Shown: positions 45,936 through 57,578, counted from the first letter of the stretch. The stretch: 64,000 nucleotides of DNA from Allolobophora icterica (GCA_963556255.1 OY744615.1:10534115-10598114), one strand, 5' to 3'. The notes: generated by a model not told the origin, from the letters alone. Numbers and translations are program-made.

Positions 45936-46355
45936 AGTCTGTCCGTCCGTCTGTGTCCGTCCGTCCGTCCGTCTATCCATCCATCCATCTATCCCTCTGT
46001 GTCTGTCTGTCTGTCCGTCTGTCTGTCTGTCTGTCTGTCTGTGATAGTCTGTGATAGTCTGTCTGTGATAGTTTGTCTGTGATAGTCTTCTGTGATAGTC
46101 TGTCTGTGATTGACTGTCTGTGATTGTCTGCCTGTCTGTCTGTGATTGTCTTTCTGTCTGTGAGAGTCTGTCTGTTTGTGATTATCTGTCTGTCTGTTTG
46201 TGATTATCTGTCTGTCTGTCTGTGATAGTCTGTCTCTATCTGCGATAGTATGTCTGTCTGTCTGTGATAGTCTGTCTCTATCTGCGATAGTATGTCTGTT
46301 TGTCTGTGATAGTCTGTCTGTTTGTCTGTCTATGATAGTCAATCTGTCAATCTGT
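45780..46355. repeat. (CTGT)n/(CTAT)n/(TGATAGTCTGTC)n arrays
   Basis: Tetranucleotides are followed by 10-14 bp units 'tgtgatagtctgtc' (46040-46340). They are complementary in type to the CAGA arrays at 44650-45290. Confidence 0.95.
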
Positions 46356-46659
46356 CTTTGTACGGCCCAGCTATTTTACGTAAAATTTTCAGAAATATGT
46401 TTCTCAAGGATGCCTATCTAAGTATCATCAGGCAAATTAGTTGTTTGAAACTTTTCGGCCCAGGGATCCTTATGTTTCTAGGCATAGCTCGCGGACCCAA
46501 ACATTTAAAATGTAAAATTTATCACTTAAAACAACTACCAGCACCATCACAGAAACGGTGTGATCCAATACCCAAACCGAACCGTTGGCCTATAGCTTGC
46601 TATCAACGATGCTATATAAATTGTAATTACAATTACAATCTAATGAATTAATCCATCCA

Positions 46660-46666
46660 TCATTCG

Positions 46667-46702
<36 letters not shown>

Positions 46703-46770
46703 GTCTGTCTGTCTGTCCGTCCGTCCGTCCGTCCGTCCGTCCGTCCGTCCGTCCGTCCGTCTGTCTGTGT
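46660..46770. repeat. (CTAT)n then (GTCC)n
   Basis: Short arrays of two related tetranucleotides. Confidence 0.95.
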
Positions 46771-47550
46771 ATCAGTGGTTAAATTAAAAAAATAAGAGAC
46801 GTAAACGTGTCTCCCTGAATAGGCCTATAGCTGAGGTTCTCTAGACTTATTATTACGAATCTCTGAAAATTGTCTTGTTAATTTTATTTCCATTTTCGTA
46901 TGAGTTGTAATGAAAATTTGTGTCTAGAGTTACAAATTTTAATGCTGTGAAACTTACTCCCTTACTAATTAGTCGCTGCGATCAGCCTCATGGCTGTTTC
47001 CGGTCGAATAATGTTAGATGTTACGATGGAAGCATGCTGAGATTAATCTATATTCATCTGAAGTAAATGTAGAAAAATAATACTGAACTATTGAGCTAAT
47101 GGTGCACAACACTAAAGGCAAGCAAGGCGTTTGATGTTTATAAGAACTGTACAGGTTATAAAGGATATTTCTTATTTTATATTGAACATTGCGTTGGCTC
47201 ACCCGTTTGGTCTGGTGATCAACGATTGCATTTTGCATTTTGACCGTGTTTTTGCGAAGTCAGTGCGACGTCTCTTTAGAATCGAGATGTCTGAACAGTA
47301 ATTTTTGTGTATTTTGGGGTTAATTCAATATCTAGTTGGTTTCGTCATTATATTGGTAAATGCGAAGACTGAGTGCCTGTGTATAAAAACAATATGGTTG
47401 CCACTAACTTCGCTTAGTAGAGCGCTGCTATCGGCAAACTTGCGCTATCGGGGTCCCTAATTGTGCAACCTGGCTATATTCAAAATTCAAGGTGACTGTA
47501 TAACAAGAGGTCTAACCGTAACACTAATAGGCCTAGTTTAATGAAACAAG
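46771..47550. other. No recognisable gene (46771-47550)
   Basis: AT-rich unique-looking DNA within the 16-kb insertion. No motif named. Confidence 0.4.
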
Positions 47551-47553
47551 TTA

Positions 47554-47745
47554 TCAGCAAATATTCGTGCTGCATTTGCAGCACCGCCACACATAGCCAC
47601 CCAGTTTGGCTGATTGTTTCCATAGTGTATACGGGTGTGCACACGTGCCACAATGAACCTCGCTATTCATAATTTTGTGTCTTGCAAATATTGCAAAAAC
47701 ACTCAACTCATCTTTGCAAATCTCGTTCAACTCGAACAGGTTCAT
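47554..47745 (-). pseudogene. Merlin/ISXO2-like transposase N-terminus (zinc-ribbon fragment)
   Basis: The minus frame starts MNLFELNEICKDELSVFAIF and contains HCGTCAHPYTLW and YVWRCCKCSTNIC before a stop. Paired CxxC motifs around a W-R-C segment are the N-terminal zinc ribbon of IS1016/Merlin-type transposases, which normally continues into S-x-R-x-G-x-F-F. The DDE domain is absent. A second copy of the same start is at 48043-48228. The family call is from memory of the motif and is moderate. Confidence 0.5.
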
Positions 47746-47802
47746 GAAGGTGTAAAATAAAGATTGACCGTTTTAAAATTGTGCAAGTTTAGACGTTTAT
47801 TT

Positions 47803-48395
47803 GGCATAACTATAGAACCGGGGACCGAAATTTTATGCGTGGCTTGGGAATGTTTGTGTGAGCACTGTGATTGGTTGACAGAAGTAACCACGGACTATAT
47901 ATCCCGAGAGGTTACTTTACAGAGTTTACTATCACGTAAAAAGCTAAAGGTAAACGTTGTACATCCTGAAGAGAATGTACACAAACTTCCAAACACAGCT
48001 TAACTCGCAGGTATAGCTTTTTTAGTCGCACAAATACATAGGCTACACTGGCCCTAACCGACCCTCTAGACGCTTGCCTGACCCTAACCGACCTTCACGA
48101 CGCAGACACCCACCCAGAGTACATAGGCACCCCGATTCTACACGTTCGCCAAATATTTTTCTCTTGTAGAGATACTCCAGTGTGCCTAAATTGTCTTTAC
48201 AAAAAGTGTTGATCTGGAAAATATTCATTTTCGCTTCAAACTTCGAACATTTTTATGACAATGCCTGTAAATGACGGATACTAATGAGTATGCTCCATGT
48301 GTAAATGAATACTCCAGGTATACTTCAAATCAGCCAATCACATTGTGCCATTCCGACCATGCGTAAAAATCAGTCCCCGGTGCTATAGTTATGCC
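47803..48395 (-). mobile_element. Inverted-repeat element with 8-bp duplication, probably Merlin-like
   Basis: The ends GGCATAACTATAGAACCGGGG and its inverse (one mismatch; shown here to 21 by position 47803-47823) bound 593 bp. The flanks GTTTATTT and GTTTCTTT differ at one base. A minus frame at 48043-48228 begins MNIFQINTFCKDNLGTLEYL, parallel to the zinc-ribbon fragment at 47554, but degenerates. Shared start plus 8-bp duplication suggests a Merlin derivative. Confidence 0.55.
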
Positions 48396-48499
48396 GTTTC
48401 TTTTATGACGCCCTCATGTCAATGATGATTAGCGTTTCATGCATGTTTAGAGTCTATGCAGTTGTTTAAATAGTCGGAACCATTGTTCTAGAAACTAAC

Positions 48500-48810
48500 C
48501 TTATTGGTGTCATCGGTACTAACTAACTTCCCTCCGTCCATTGCGATCGCTTAATTGCCATGATCTTGTGCCACGAGCCAGGATCACTATGGCCAAAACT
48601 CGAGCCTTTTCTTGCACTGATCCTGCTCTATGGAATCAACTCTCTCCATTGACATGTGCTTCTTTACTTGCTGGTGGCCCAAGTGCCTCGTTCCGCTGTC
48701 TTAAAGCCACTTTCTATTCACTGGGTCTTTCGCACTGGGAGTGCCTCTGATTAGCGAATACTGTGAGAGGCGCTTTATAAATGTTTAGATACAATACAAT
48801 ACAAAAATAA
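48500..48810 (+). pseudogene. L2-like ORF2 C-terminal end and tail (subfamily A)
   Basis: The frame contains HDLVPRARITMAKTRAF and ALWNQLSPL, with FRCLKATFYSLGLSHWECL at the end. The 3' end 'gcctctgattagcgaatactgtgagaggcgctttata' (split) is followed by (ATACA)n. Severely 5'-truncated. Confidence 0.85.
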
Positions 48811-49189
48811 AATACTAAGAATATTGAGGTAAACTTTTGCACATCATATTCTAATACATTAATACACATTCTGTGCAAATTTCATCAAAATCTGAGATGG
48901 TCGAGCGGGAAACTTCCAAAAAATTTGTTGATCTGAGACGGAATGACCCAATATCATTTCTCTGAGCTGATGATACTGAAATCTACATTTCATTTGACTG
49001 TTTGAGTTGTCACTTGTCTGTGCAGCTGTTGTCCACTACCATTGAGAGGGTGCAGTCTTGGATAGAGGCCGATAAACTCCTTAATCTATTGAAAACGTAA
49101 TTCCTATTATTGGGCACTCAACAGCAACATAAGTTGCATAAGAAATTTAAATGAATGTAATTAAGTGACTCTCTTGTTGGTTTGACTGG

Positions 49190-50940
49190 TCAAAACTGGA
49201 TGGCCTCCGGAAATCTACAGCTGGAGCGCCATCGCCTTCCTTCACGTCTACAGACGCTGTTTTCAAGGAGTTTCAACCAATCCTTGAATCAGACTTACGT
49301 CGCCTGCTCGCTTCCTCTAACCTAAAATCATGTGAATTGGACCCTCTTCCCCCGTTTGTAATTGTAGACGTATTAGATGCCATCGTCCCCTTTCTGCTCT
49401 ATCTGTTTAATAGATCTCTTTCTGAAGGCTCTCTTCCTTTCTCTCAGAAGCGTGCTATTGTCTTTCCTTCTCTCAAGAAACCCAATCTGGACCCTAGTTT
49501 ATGCCATAACTACCGTCCTATATCTAATCTCTCCTTTCTTTCAAAGACTCTAGAGCGCTTGATCTCTTTGCAGCTTTTACCTTATCTTGAGCAATCGGAT
49601 CTTCTCCCTTCCAGGCAATCGGGTTTTAGAGCTCACCACTCTACTGAAACCGCTCTTCTGTCTCTCCTTTCTGATATCTACTCTGCTATTGACAAGTCTC
49701 ACGTTTCTCTTCTAGCCCTCTTCGATGCCTCTTCAGCTTTTGACATGGTTGATCACGACATTCTCTTAAGCCGTCTTGAAATATCCTTTGGCATTAGTGG
49801 CTCTCCACTTCGTTGGTTCCGGTCGTACCTGACCGACCGTTCACAGATGGTCATTCTCGGTGACTCTCGCTCCTCCTGGGTACCTGTCAAATTCGGGGTT
49901 CCTCAAGGTTCTGTGCTGGGTCCCCTTCTCTATATATTGTTTACCGCTGACATTCCTCGTCTCTTTGCCAAACACTCTGCTGTGGGGCACCTATATGCTG
50001 ATGATGTCCAGGCCCTGGTTCATGGTCCTCCTGCTCACCAACTTGCCCTTTGTCAATCTATTGAGTCACTTTTCTCCGATCTCCACTGCTGGATGTCCTC
50101 AAATCGCCTCTCTCTTAATTCTGTAAAAACTCAGCTGATCTGGTTTGGCACTCGCCAGCAGCTCCTCAAGCTTGATTATGCAACTCTCGCCAAGCGGTTT
50201 CCGCTCTTCTCTTTCTCGACAAGTGTTCGGGACTTGGGTGTCATTCTTGACAGTACTCTTTCATTTGCCGACCACATCTCAAGCCTCTCTCAGTCTAGTT
50301 TTTATCATCTAAGGCGTCTTCGTGCTGTCCGGCGTTCTGTTCCTTCCTCCACTTTCACCTCCATGGTTCATGCCTTTATCTGCTCACGCATTGACTACTG
50401 TAATGCATTACTCATTGGTCTCCCAAAATCCCGTCTGTCTCCACTTCAATCGGTCTTAAACGCAGCTGCTCGTCTGATTGCCCGCCTTCCACGCTACTCT
50501 CATATCTCGACTTTTATGTCTGAGCAATTGCATTGGCTTCCGCTCACCGCGCGTATCCAGTTTAAAATTCTTTTTCTTACCTCTCGAGCGTTCCAGGGCA
50601 AAGCTCCTCGTTACCTTTGTGACCTTATCTGTCGACCTCTGTCGGTTGCCTCTGGTCGTCCTCTCCGCTCTTTTGACCGACATGACCTCTTGGTCCCTCG
50701 GACCCGGACTTCTATGGCTCAACACCGTGCCTACGCATCTGCTGGCCCGTCCCTTTGGAATGATCTTCCTCATATGACTCGTTCTCAGATTCTAACTGGG
50801 GGGAATTTCTGCTACTTCTCGATGTCTTAAGACTTTTCTTTTCTCACGAAGCTCTGCGCACTGGGAGCGCCTCTGATTAGGTTGTACTGCGAGAGGCGCT
50901 TTACAAATGCATAAATACAATACAATACAATACAATACAA
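49190..50940 (+). pseudogene. L2-like retrotransposon with nearly intact RT domain (subfamily A)
   Basis: An open frame runs from about 49190 to 50830, over 540 codons. In order: CELDPLPPF, 'KKPNLDPSLCHNYRPISNLS', 'LPSRQSGFRAHHSTETALLS', 'LFDASSAFDMVDHDIL', 'GVPQGSVLGPLLYILF', the catalytic HLYADDVQAL, WMSSNRLSLN, 'HAFICSRIDYCNALLIGLP' and 'RTRTSMAQHRAYASAGPSLW'. All RT motifs, including YADD and PQGSVLGP, are present. A frameshift near 50800 breaks the C-terminus ('FSHEALRTGSASD' in the next frame). The end is a gagaggcgctttacaaatg tail plus (ATACA)n at 50917-50940. The endonuclease is missing, so it cannot move on its own. Confidence 0.93.
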
Positions 50941-51179
50941 CTTGGGTGTTTTTTATTCTATGTCTCTTACCATTTATGTAAGTCATGAACATTCGTCTCA
51001 TAAACAGAATTAGGCTCAACGTTCCCATTTGTTCAAGGCCACCTTTGGCAAATGCATTGGTTTTAAGTTGCCTGATTTTCTGTAACTCACTTGTTATTAG
51101 ATAGTCAAACATGATGAAACGCTAGAGTTCAGAACTGTGGCTATGGCTATAAGTGATATGTCTATATATAACCATTAAC

Positions 51180-51775
51180 CATATAACCTCTGTGCTTAAA
51201 TCTTCGCATTGACTTCCATGTTTAGCAAAGGATTTGTTTTAAGTCGGGACTCATAGTTTACCAAACTTTAAATACTGGCCAACCACAATATTTAGTGAGT
51301 CTTGATTTCTCATATTTAACATTAGTCAACAAGGTCATCTAATAATGATAATAGTTAGGAACATCTATTTGCACTGATATCTAATGCGCAAGGCCTCAAC
51401 CGACTGTGCACTAACATCAAGCCATAATTTAATCTCATTATCTTTATCTAGTCGTACCTAGTACTAGAACTGTTCATGGTGAACGAGGTGTTCCTGTTGT
51501 TGGACCAAGAATTTTGAATGTTTTCCCTGTATCCAGGGCTGTAGTCGAGGGTATACGCGGGTATACAGCGTATACTAGCCTCTAGAGACCGTATACTCGC
51601 CCAACAAAATATTTCTACTCGCCTCTAATTTGTTTGGGAAAACTAACCGTTAGCGTATACACCTCTAATTTGTTTGGGAAAACTAACCGCTAGCATGTAC
51701 TCACCTCTAATTTTACCACTACAGACCTGCCTGTATCTGTACATTCTGCTCAATCGCTTATGTCACTTGGTTCTC
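51180..51775 (+). pseudogene. CR1/L2-like RT C-terminus, degraded, with nested MITE
   Basis: 'accatataacctctgtgcttaaatc' onward aligns with 20315-20600 (same family). It is interrupted by the hAT MITE at 51534-51729 and by point decay. Confidence 0.7.
51534..51729. mobile_element. hAT-type MITE, target duplication CCTGTATC
   Basis: The ends CAGGGCTGTAGTCGAGG and the inverse of CAGGTCTGTAGTGGTA bound 196 bp. CCTGTATC flanks at 51526-51533 and 51730-51737. 'cacctctaatttgtttggg' repeats inside. The homologous RT at 20555-20580 lacks it. Confidence 0.93.
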
Positions 51776-52311
51776 AGCTGAAGACCATCAGTTCTTGACG
51801 CCAGCCATTTGGCGGCAATGGGTACGAATAAATGATCTCCCTTGTCCTCGGTCGTTTGTCAAATCCATTGCCCCTTAATGTTAGTCCAAGTGATGTTATG
51901 TCCTCATTTATGTTATGTCCTCGTGTATATTATCTACCCAGCTTAGTCTTGGTCTGCCTTTGTGTCTTTTTCCTTTAAATCTTGCATGTAGTGCACTGTG
52001 TGGGATTTGGTCAACTAGCATTCATTCTACATGTCCAGACCATCGGAGTCTTCGTTGAATGACTTTGTCTAGTAGAGTTGTTTGGATACCTAATGTCTTA
52101 TGTCATCATTTCTCATTTCTGTAATCTTGAAATCCCTGTGATCTACTGCAGCCAGCTCATTTCTGCTGTCAGAATTCTTCTCCTTGTTTTAGAATTGTCC
52201 AACATTCTGATCTATGTAGGAAATTCGGTTGTATCATCGTCTCGTATATATTTTTGTCTTAGTTTTCTTTGTTAAATCTCTACTTCCTGTTCATATCCTG
52301 TTCATTATTCC

Positions 52312-52665
52312 AAATCAATCAATCAAGCATTTATATAGCGCCCCTTCAAGGAAGCTATTGAGAGGCACTCCCAGCCCAACCCTGGCGAAAGAGAACAGTC
52401 GTCTTTAGAGCAGAGAAGAAAGCGGTGGACGAGTCTCGAGGAAGAGACCGCAGCTCAGGAGGAAGCCCGTTCCAAACTGCGGGTCCAACGACCTAGAAAG
52501 TGCGCTGCTGCATAGTAGCAGTGCGTGCGAAAGGAACAGAGAGATCACCGCAGGTGGCAGAGCGAAGAGAGTGGTGACCATGTGGAACCAAATGCCTGTG
52601 AAGCGCATCTAATTCTCCTTTGTATATCTTTGTCGTTGCTGCCATCTGTGTTTATTCACCCTCCT
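52312..52665 (-). pseudogene. L2-like ORF2 C-terminus and 3' end (subfamily B)
   Basis: Minus-strand frames give 'RTATMQQRTF', 'GPAVWNGLPPELRS' and 'FFSALKTTVLF', then 'cttgaaggGGCGCTATATAAATG' and a (TTGA)n tail at 52312-52325. Confidence 0.75.
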
Positions 52666-52675
52666 AGATAGATGA

Positions 52676-53180
52676 ATTGTCCACTCATTTGTTGTCTCTC
52701 ACTTTGACTATTGCAGTGCTGTCTTCCTTGGTCTCCCAGAATCTGAAATTGGGTGTGTGGACCGGGTCCTGCGCACAGCGGCACGCCTTATTGGTCGCAT
52801 CCCGAGATTTGGCCATGTCACTGAGTACATGTTGTTTGTTTTGCATTGGTTTCCTGTCCTGCAGCGTATTGCCTATCGGGGCTCGGCCCTAGTGTGGTGC
52901 TGCTTGTGGGAGAGGCCCGTATGTGTTTGCGAGAGTACTGCTGCTTCACCCTGAACATCCCCGCACTCTTCGAAGCAGGCTCACTGACTGCCCTTAGGCA
53001 GCAAGTGCTTTTTCCATCGCTGGCCCTGCAATATGGAATGCTGTAGTGCTTCACTTGATCCCAAACACCCATTCTACAACATTTTACTCAAACTCAAGAC
53101 TGTACTGTTCAGCTGGGGTTGGGTCGGGAGTGTTTCTGAGTAGATACCTTGAAGAGGCGCCATATATATTCTTCGTATGA
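52676..53180 (+). pseudogene. L2-like ORF2 C-terminus and 3' end (subfamily B)
   Basis: The frame around 52720-52900 reads 'FDYCSAVFLGLPESEIGC', 'VDRVLRTAARLIGRIPRFG' and 'HWFPVLQRIAYRGSALVW'. The 3' end 'gagtagataccttgaagaGGCGCCATATATA' (split) closes near 53175. It faces the previous copy head to head. Confidence 0.8.
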
Positions 53181-53743
53181 ATAAATGTTCTGCTGTCTCA
53201 ATAGCTTCTTATATTGTGATGGTCATTGGTGTCTCTTTGGTCTTTTCAATGACCATTGTTTTGGTTTTCTCTGTGTTGATCATTAGGCTAAATCTTCTAC
53301 TGGTTTTGTCAATCTGTGTGGTAATATCTTGTAGTTCTAACTTCGTCCTGTTCTAGTGAGGAGGCCAATGTCATCAACAAATCGGAGATTATTCACCAGC
53401 AATCCATTTAATTTAAGACTTGCCTTATTAAAATTGCTTATTCACCATAGGCTGCTTCTTTCTTGTAGCAGGCTCAGGTTTTGGATATTGACCTGATTAT
53501 AGCTCGGTTTTGTTGTGCCATTAGTTGATGCCTCATGTATTAGACACCAGTCTGATAGAAGTTTCTAATTAATAATAACATTAATCTTTATCATTGTCTT
53601 TTGACTAACTTCATCTTATTGACTGTCCTCTTGCTAAGCACATATGTTTTTACATATGAGGTCAAACCAAGGACTCGAAGCGGTATGCGAATTGGTTCAG
53701 TTTAAAGTGCTAACTGCCACAAAACTATTTATTGACTTGTTAG

Positions 53744-54718
53744 CAGTGTTATTTTAGTTCCAGCATTAATTTCTATTCCAGTTCTTATTCTATTCCACTG
53801 CTATCATTTTAGTTCTAGTTCCTCTTAAGAAATAACTTTTATTCTTATTCTAGTTCCTCTATGAAATAAATTTTATTCTTATTCTAGTTCCACTTCCTCT
53901 TTATAATTAATTTTAGTTCCAGTTCTAGTTAAAAAAATTATTTGTAGTTCCACTTCCAAATCCACGTACAGTTCTAACATGAACGGTTAATGTCTGTCGG
54001 ACAATGTGAATGCGACTGTTAATACAACAGTTTATAGGTAGACACACTAAAACCTTACCAGTCAATTATTTTACTGTTGAGTTTCAAAAACACCCGCATC
54101 TCAAGGGAATTGCTCAATCGATTTTTGCGACCTGTAGACATCCATCCTGCAACAGAAAAGATTCTACGAATGCCTCTGGTGTGGGAGCTGAAACTAAATC
54201 CTCTGTTATAACAGCGAGCTGTGGGTAAACCGAGTGTCTACTCTGCCAGAAGTCAAAGGGACTAGGAACAGCGACATGTTATTCAGTTTCCTGAATGTAT
54301 TTAGAAAGTTCTGCTGTCAGGAGCATGTTTCATGGGGGAGTCTGGGTGCCTCACTCTTGTTGCCAGAAGTTTGAATCAAAGAGCGTATATTATTTATAGA
54401 ATATAGAATATACGTAGGAGCTTTAGTCTATCAGCGCCGCACCGTGACGTCAATCAAGAGCCATCGTCATTCCGCATAGTTATTAGTTAACGTTAGAATT
54501 ATCGGTTGGGCAGCTAAAAATTAATTTTTATTCTATTCCGTTCTCGTCTTAAAAATTAATTTTTATTCTATTCCGTTCTCGCTCTATAAAAATATCGAAA
54601 TTTTTATTCCTATTCTATTCTCGTTCCACATTTATTTTTCGTTCCAGTTTTCGTTCCGTGGAACTAATTTAAAATAATTATTATTCCTATTCTATTCTTT
54701 GGAACTGAAATAACACTG
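53744..54718 (-). mobile_element. hAT element with transposase remnant, duplication CTTGTTAG
   Basis: The ends CAGTGTTATTTTAGTTCCA and the inverse of CAGTGTTATTTCAGTTCCA bound 975 bp. CTTGTTAG flanks at 53736-53743 and 54719-54726. Subterminal 'ttattctagttcc' motifs are repeated at both ends. A hAT C-terminal coding scrap lies on the minus strand at 54058-54205. Confidence 0.95.
54058..54205 (-). pseudogene. hAT transposase C-terminal (dimerisation) fragment
   Basis: The minus frame encodes 'IRRIFSVAGWMSTGRKNRLS' followed by 'NSLEMRVFLKLNSKIIDW'. This matches the hAT signature S-E-R-x-F-S-x-A-G ... N-R-L-S ... L-E-x-x-V-F-L-K-x-N. The rest of the transposase is gone. It ties the CAGTG-ended MITEs of this window to the hAT superfamily. 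Confidence 0.8.
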
Positions 54719-54726
54719 CTTGTTAG

Positions 54727-55135
54727 GATGTGATTTGACTGATTTGACATTATTCAGGGTTACACAGTGATGGAAACATTGAGAAGGTGTTTGCAACTTT
54801 CCCTGCAGTTTCTACAAATTACAGTACATGATTAGTTTTATGGATATTATGTTTTATGTTTGAAACTCCTTTTAGAATAAGTGGCAGTTTAGATGACAAA
54901 TTTATATAAGTATTTAAATCATTATAACAATGATTATAGCTACTGTTTTGCAAGGTGCCTATAAACATTTCTATGTCATTTAAATATAGCTGAACAGTTG
55001 CTGGTGCATACCTTAACATAACAATTTCAGATTGTAAAGTTCTTGTATGTTTGAAATAGTTCATTTAATTGTGTGCTATTAACAATGTACTAAATAAATT
55101 TAATGCAGTTCAGCAATTGGTTTCAGGTTTATTTA
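54727..55135. other. No recognised gene; one 81-codon minus frame
   Basis: The minus frame 54819-55064 (begins MNYFKHTRTLQSEIVMLRY) is open without repeats but shows no motif I know, and neither a homologous copy nor clear splice sites are seen. Confidence 0.3.
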
Positions 55136-55136
55136 C

Positions 55137-55235
55137 AGTATTGTATTGTATTATGCATTTATAAAGCGCCTCTCGCAGTACAACCTAATCAGAGGCGCTA
55201 GTACAACCTAATCAGAGGCGCTTTGGTACTACATG
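55137..55235 (-). mobile_element. L2-like 3' terminus (subfamily A) with internal duplication
   Basis: The minus strand reads 'gcgcctctgattaggttgtac' twice, then 'tgcgagaggcgctttataaatg' (shown split) and an (ATACA)n tail. Confidence 0.8.
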
Positions 55236-55239
55236 CTAG

Positions 55240-56220
55240 CTTCAGATGCGCTTTTAAAGCAACTTTTGACTAGATTTTCTTTAGTTTGAGGTCATCTATA
55301 GATGACAATAGAAATTAGTCAAACGACCTACTTTGCACCCTTTCCTGTTGATCTTGCAGGGCTAACTCTAATACATGGTGGGGTTCTCGATACTGTTGCA
55401 TACAGCAAAAAATCTAATTAGATCCAATGTAGTGTGTAAACTCGATGCTGAATTTTAGGGAGCAGGCTATACAAATAACCGCATACACTAGATTTAGATG
55501 CAGGTGTTGTCCACATCAGGCACACACCCTTTTTTGAATTTCTCTGCTGTTACGTAAACCATCCCTCGAACCCTTTGGTGATGACCTTTATGGATGACTC
55601 TGGGCAGTTTTTCTTTGTATCATAAAGCTACTGCAAATATGCTCAGTTTAAGTTACTAGTAAATGTAATTATTTTACTGATTAGCTGTATTTTTGGAATG
55701 TGATAGATTTTTGGTAATTGTCTGTAATGATGATAATATTTCTCTCTCCAAGGTGCAGTCAAAAGAAACGTGAAATCCACCGTCACAGTATAGTCGGATG
55801 GAAGTTAGCAGGTGCTTGACTGTGCACAAATTCATGGCAGGAGCAATGCAGCAAAGCTGAGAAGAAAAGCAACGTGTTTCTGCTGCAGTTGACATTGATA
55901 GTGATGAATGCTAATTTTATCATACGCCAAACTTTTCACTCTAGTTTTTAAATGATTGATTTCCGATTTCATCTAAGAGTTATTTAAATTCCATGCTTCC
56001 GTAATCTGAATTTAAACATGATCTTGGAACCATGGATTTCTAATGTTTGTCATTTAAAATATAACTTCCTTATTGACTGCTTAACATAAGAACTTTATTA
56101 AGCCATGCTTTTAGTCATGTACCAAGAATTGAGTGTTTCCTGATGTCTTGCTTGAATGATTTTATCAGTAGTATTTAGATTTTAGTATAATGATGCATAC
56201 TTTTATTTGTGATATAGAGC
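55240..56220. other. No recognised gene (55240-56220)
   Basis: A minus frame at 55674-55895 (73 codons, MSTAAETRCFSSQLCCIAP at its start) has no recognised motif. The rest is AT-rich. Confidence 0.3.
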
Positions 56221-56259
56221 CATATTGGGATTAAATGTGATCACAGGGACAACCCTTTT

Positions 56260-56960
56260 GCTCTGGCCATGTGGGCTACCTACTTGGGCCTGACATGGAG
56301 CCCATGGCCAAATCGACATTGAGCCCATCTGGGCTGCCTATGTGGGGTCCATATTGGCAACCCATATAGGCTGCCCAGATGGGGCCCACCTTTAGCCCAT
56401 GTAGGCTAATTCCTGGGCTGCCCACTTGGGCCGGACATGGAGCCCACGGCCAAATTGACATCGAGCCCATCTGGGCTGCCCATGTTGGGCCCATATTGGC
56501 AACCCATATAGGCTGCCCAGATGGGGCCCACCTTTAACCCACGTAGGCTAATTCCTGGGCTGCCCACTTGGGCCGGACATTGAGCCCGCGGCCAAATTGA
56601 CGTCGAGCCCATCTGGGCTGCCCATATTGGCAACCCATATAGGCTGCCCAGATGGGGCCCACCTTTAGCCCATGTAGGCTAATTCCTGGGCTGCCCACTT
56701 GGGCCGGATATGGAGCCCGCGGCCAAATTGACATCGAGCCCATGTGGGCTGCCCATGTTGGGCCCATATTGGCAACCCATATAGGCTGCCCAGATGGGGC
56801 CCACCATTAGCCCACGTAGGCTAGTTCCTGGGCTGCCCACTTGGGCCGGATATGGAGCCCGCGGCCAAATGGACACCGAGCCCATCTGGGCCGCCTATAT
56901 GGGCCCCACTAAGTAGCCCATATGGGGCCCACATGGGGCTGACTTGGGCATGCTGGCTGG
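56260..56960. repeat. Satellite of about 132-146-bp units, GGGCTGCCCA-rich
   Basis: Four to five units contain 'aattcctgggctgcccactt', 'gggccggacatggagcccg', 'gacatcgagcccatctgggc' and 'ggcaacccatataggctgcc'. It ends with TGGGCATGCTGGC (56945-56957), the inverse of the GCCAGCATGCCCA that begins the foldback element at 42298. The two are likely related families. Confidence 0.85.
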
Positions 56961-57184
56961 GTAGTCAAGTGGTAAGAGTGGGCTGTTCCTGACTCAGAAT
57001 CAGAGAACGATGAAATAGAAGACACAGCTCAGTGAACGTTGTCAATAATTAAATCAAATTTCTAAATAATCTTTTATGATTTTAAACGAACTACAATATG
57101 AAAAGTGGTATGTGAAATAAACGATTATTTGGCTTGATTTCAACTGTAGGCCCTAACAGTCTAAACTTCTAAAGCTGCAAATGC

Positions 57185-57578
57185 CAGTGACGTAGCTAGG
57201 ATATTTTGCGCCCGGGGACAAACTATGAAATTGGCACCCCCTGTTTATTTCACATTTTATAAATACATCGAATGGCAGTTTAAATTTTAATCAAATAGAA
57301 TATGACGACTAGGCCTACAGATAGCATAGGCCTATGGTGCCAATTAGTGCTCAATGAGGCGACAAAATCATCCTTGACAACTTGTTTACAAGCAGTGAGA
57401 ATATAACTGGATATTTTGGGCGCCAAAATTAAATCTTTTAAATTTATTTTGGATAAATTAGTTAAAATTGTATCCAAATTAAGAGTAAAATTATGTATTT
57501 TAACCCTCACTTTAGCGCCCTCTCTTTGGCGCCCGGGGACGCATGTCCCTCTCTGTACCCCCTATGGCTACGCCTCTG
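57185..57578. mobile_element. hAT-type element, target duplication GCAAATGC
   Basis: The 394-bp element has ends CAGTGACGTAGCTAGG and the inverse of CAGAGGCGTAGCCATAGG. GCAAATGC flanks at 57177-57184 and 57579-57586. 'gcgcccggggac' occurs near both ends. Confidence 0.93.

Larger units (their letters stand above)
51780..53440 (-). pseudogene. Second non-LTR family RT (minus), split by L2-like copies
   Basis: Reading the minus strand from 53430: 'LRFVDDIGLLTRT' (RT catalytic box variant FVDD), 'QITTQIDK..' remains and 'KTKTMVIEKTKE'-like pieces down to 53200. After a gap holding L2 fragments, 52310-51780 gives 'VDQIPHSALHARFKGKRH', 'KGRPRLSWVDNIHEDI' and 'NDRGQ'. This is the C-terminal GRP..W.D block of the family also seen at 3583. 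Confidence 0.65.

Noticed and set aside
47764..48003. A 79-codon plus frame with several cysteines (ILCVAWECLCEHCDWL).
   Set aside because: It starts outside and continues into the inverted-repeat element at 47803, so it crosses a transposon boundary and is unlikely to be a gene.
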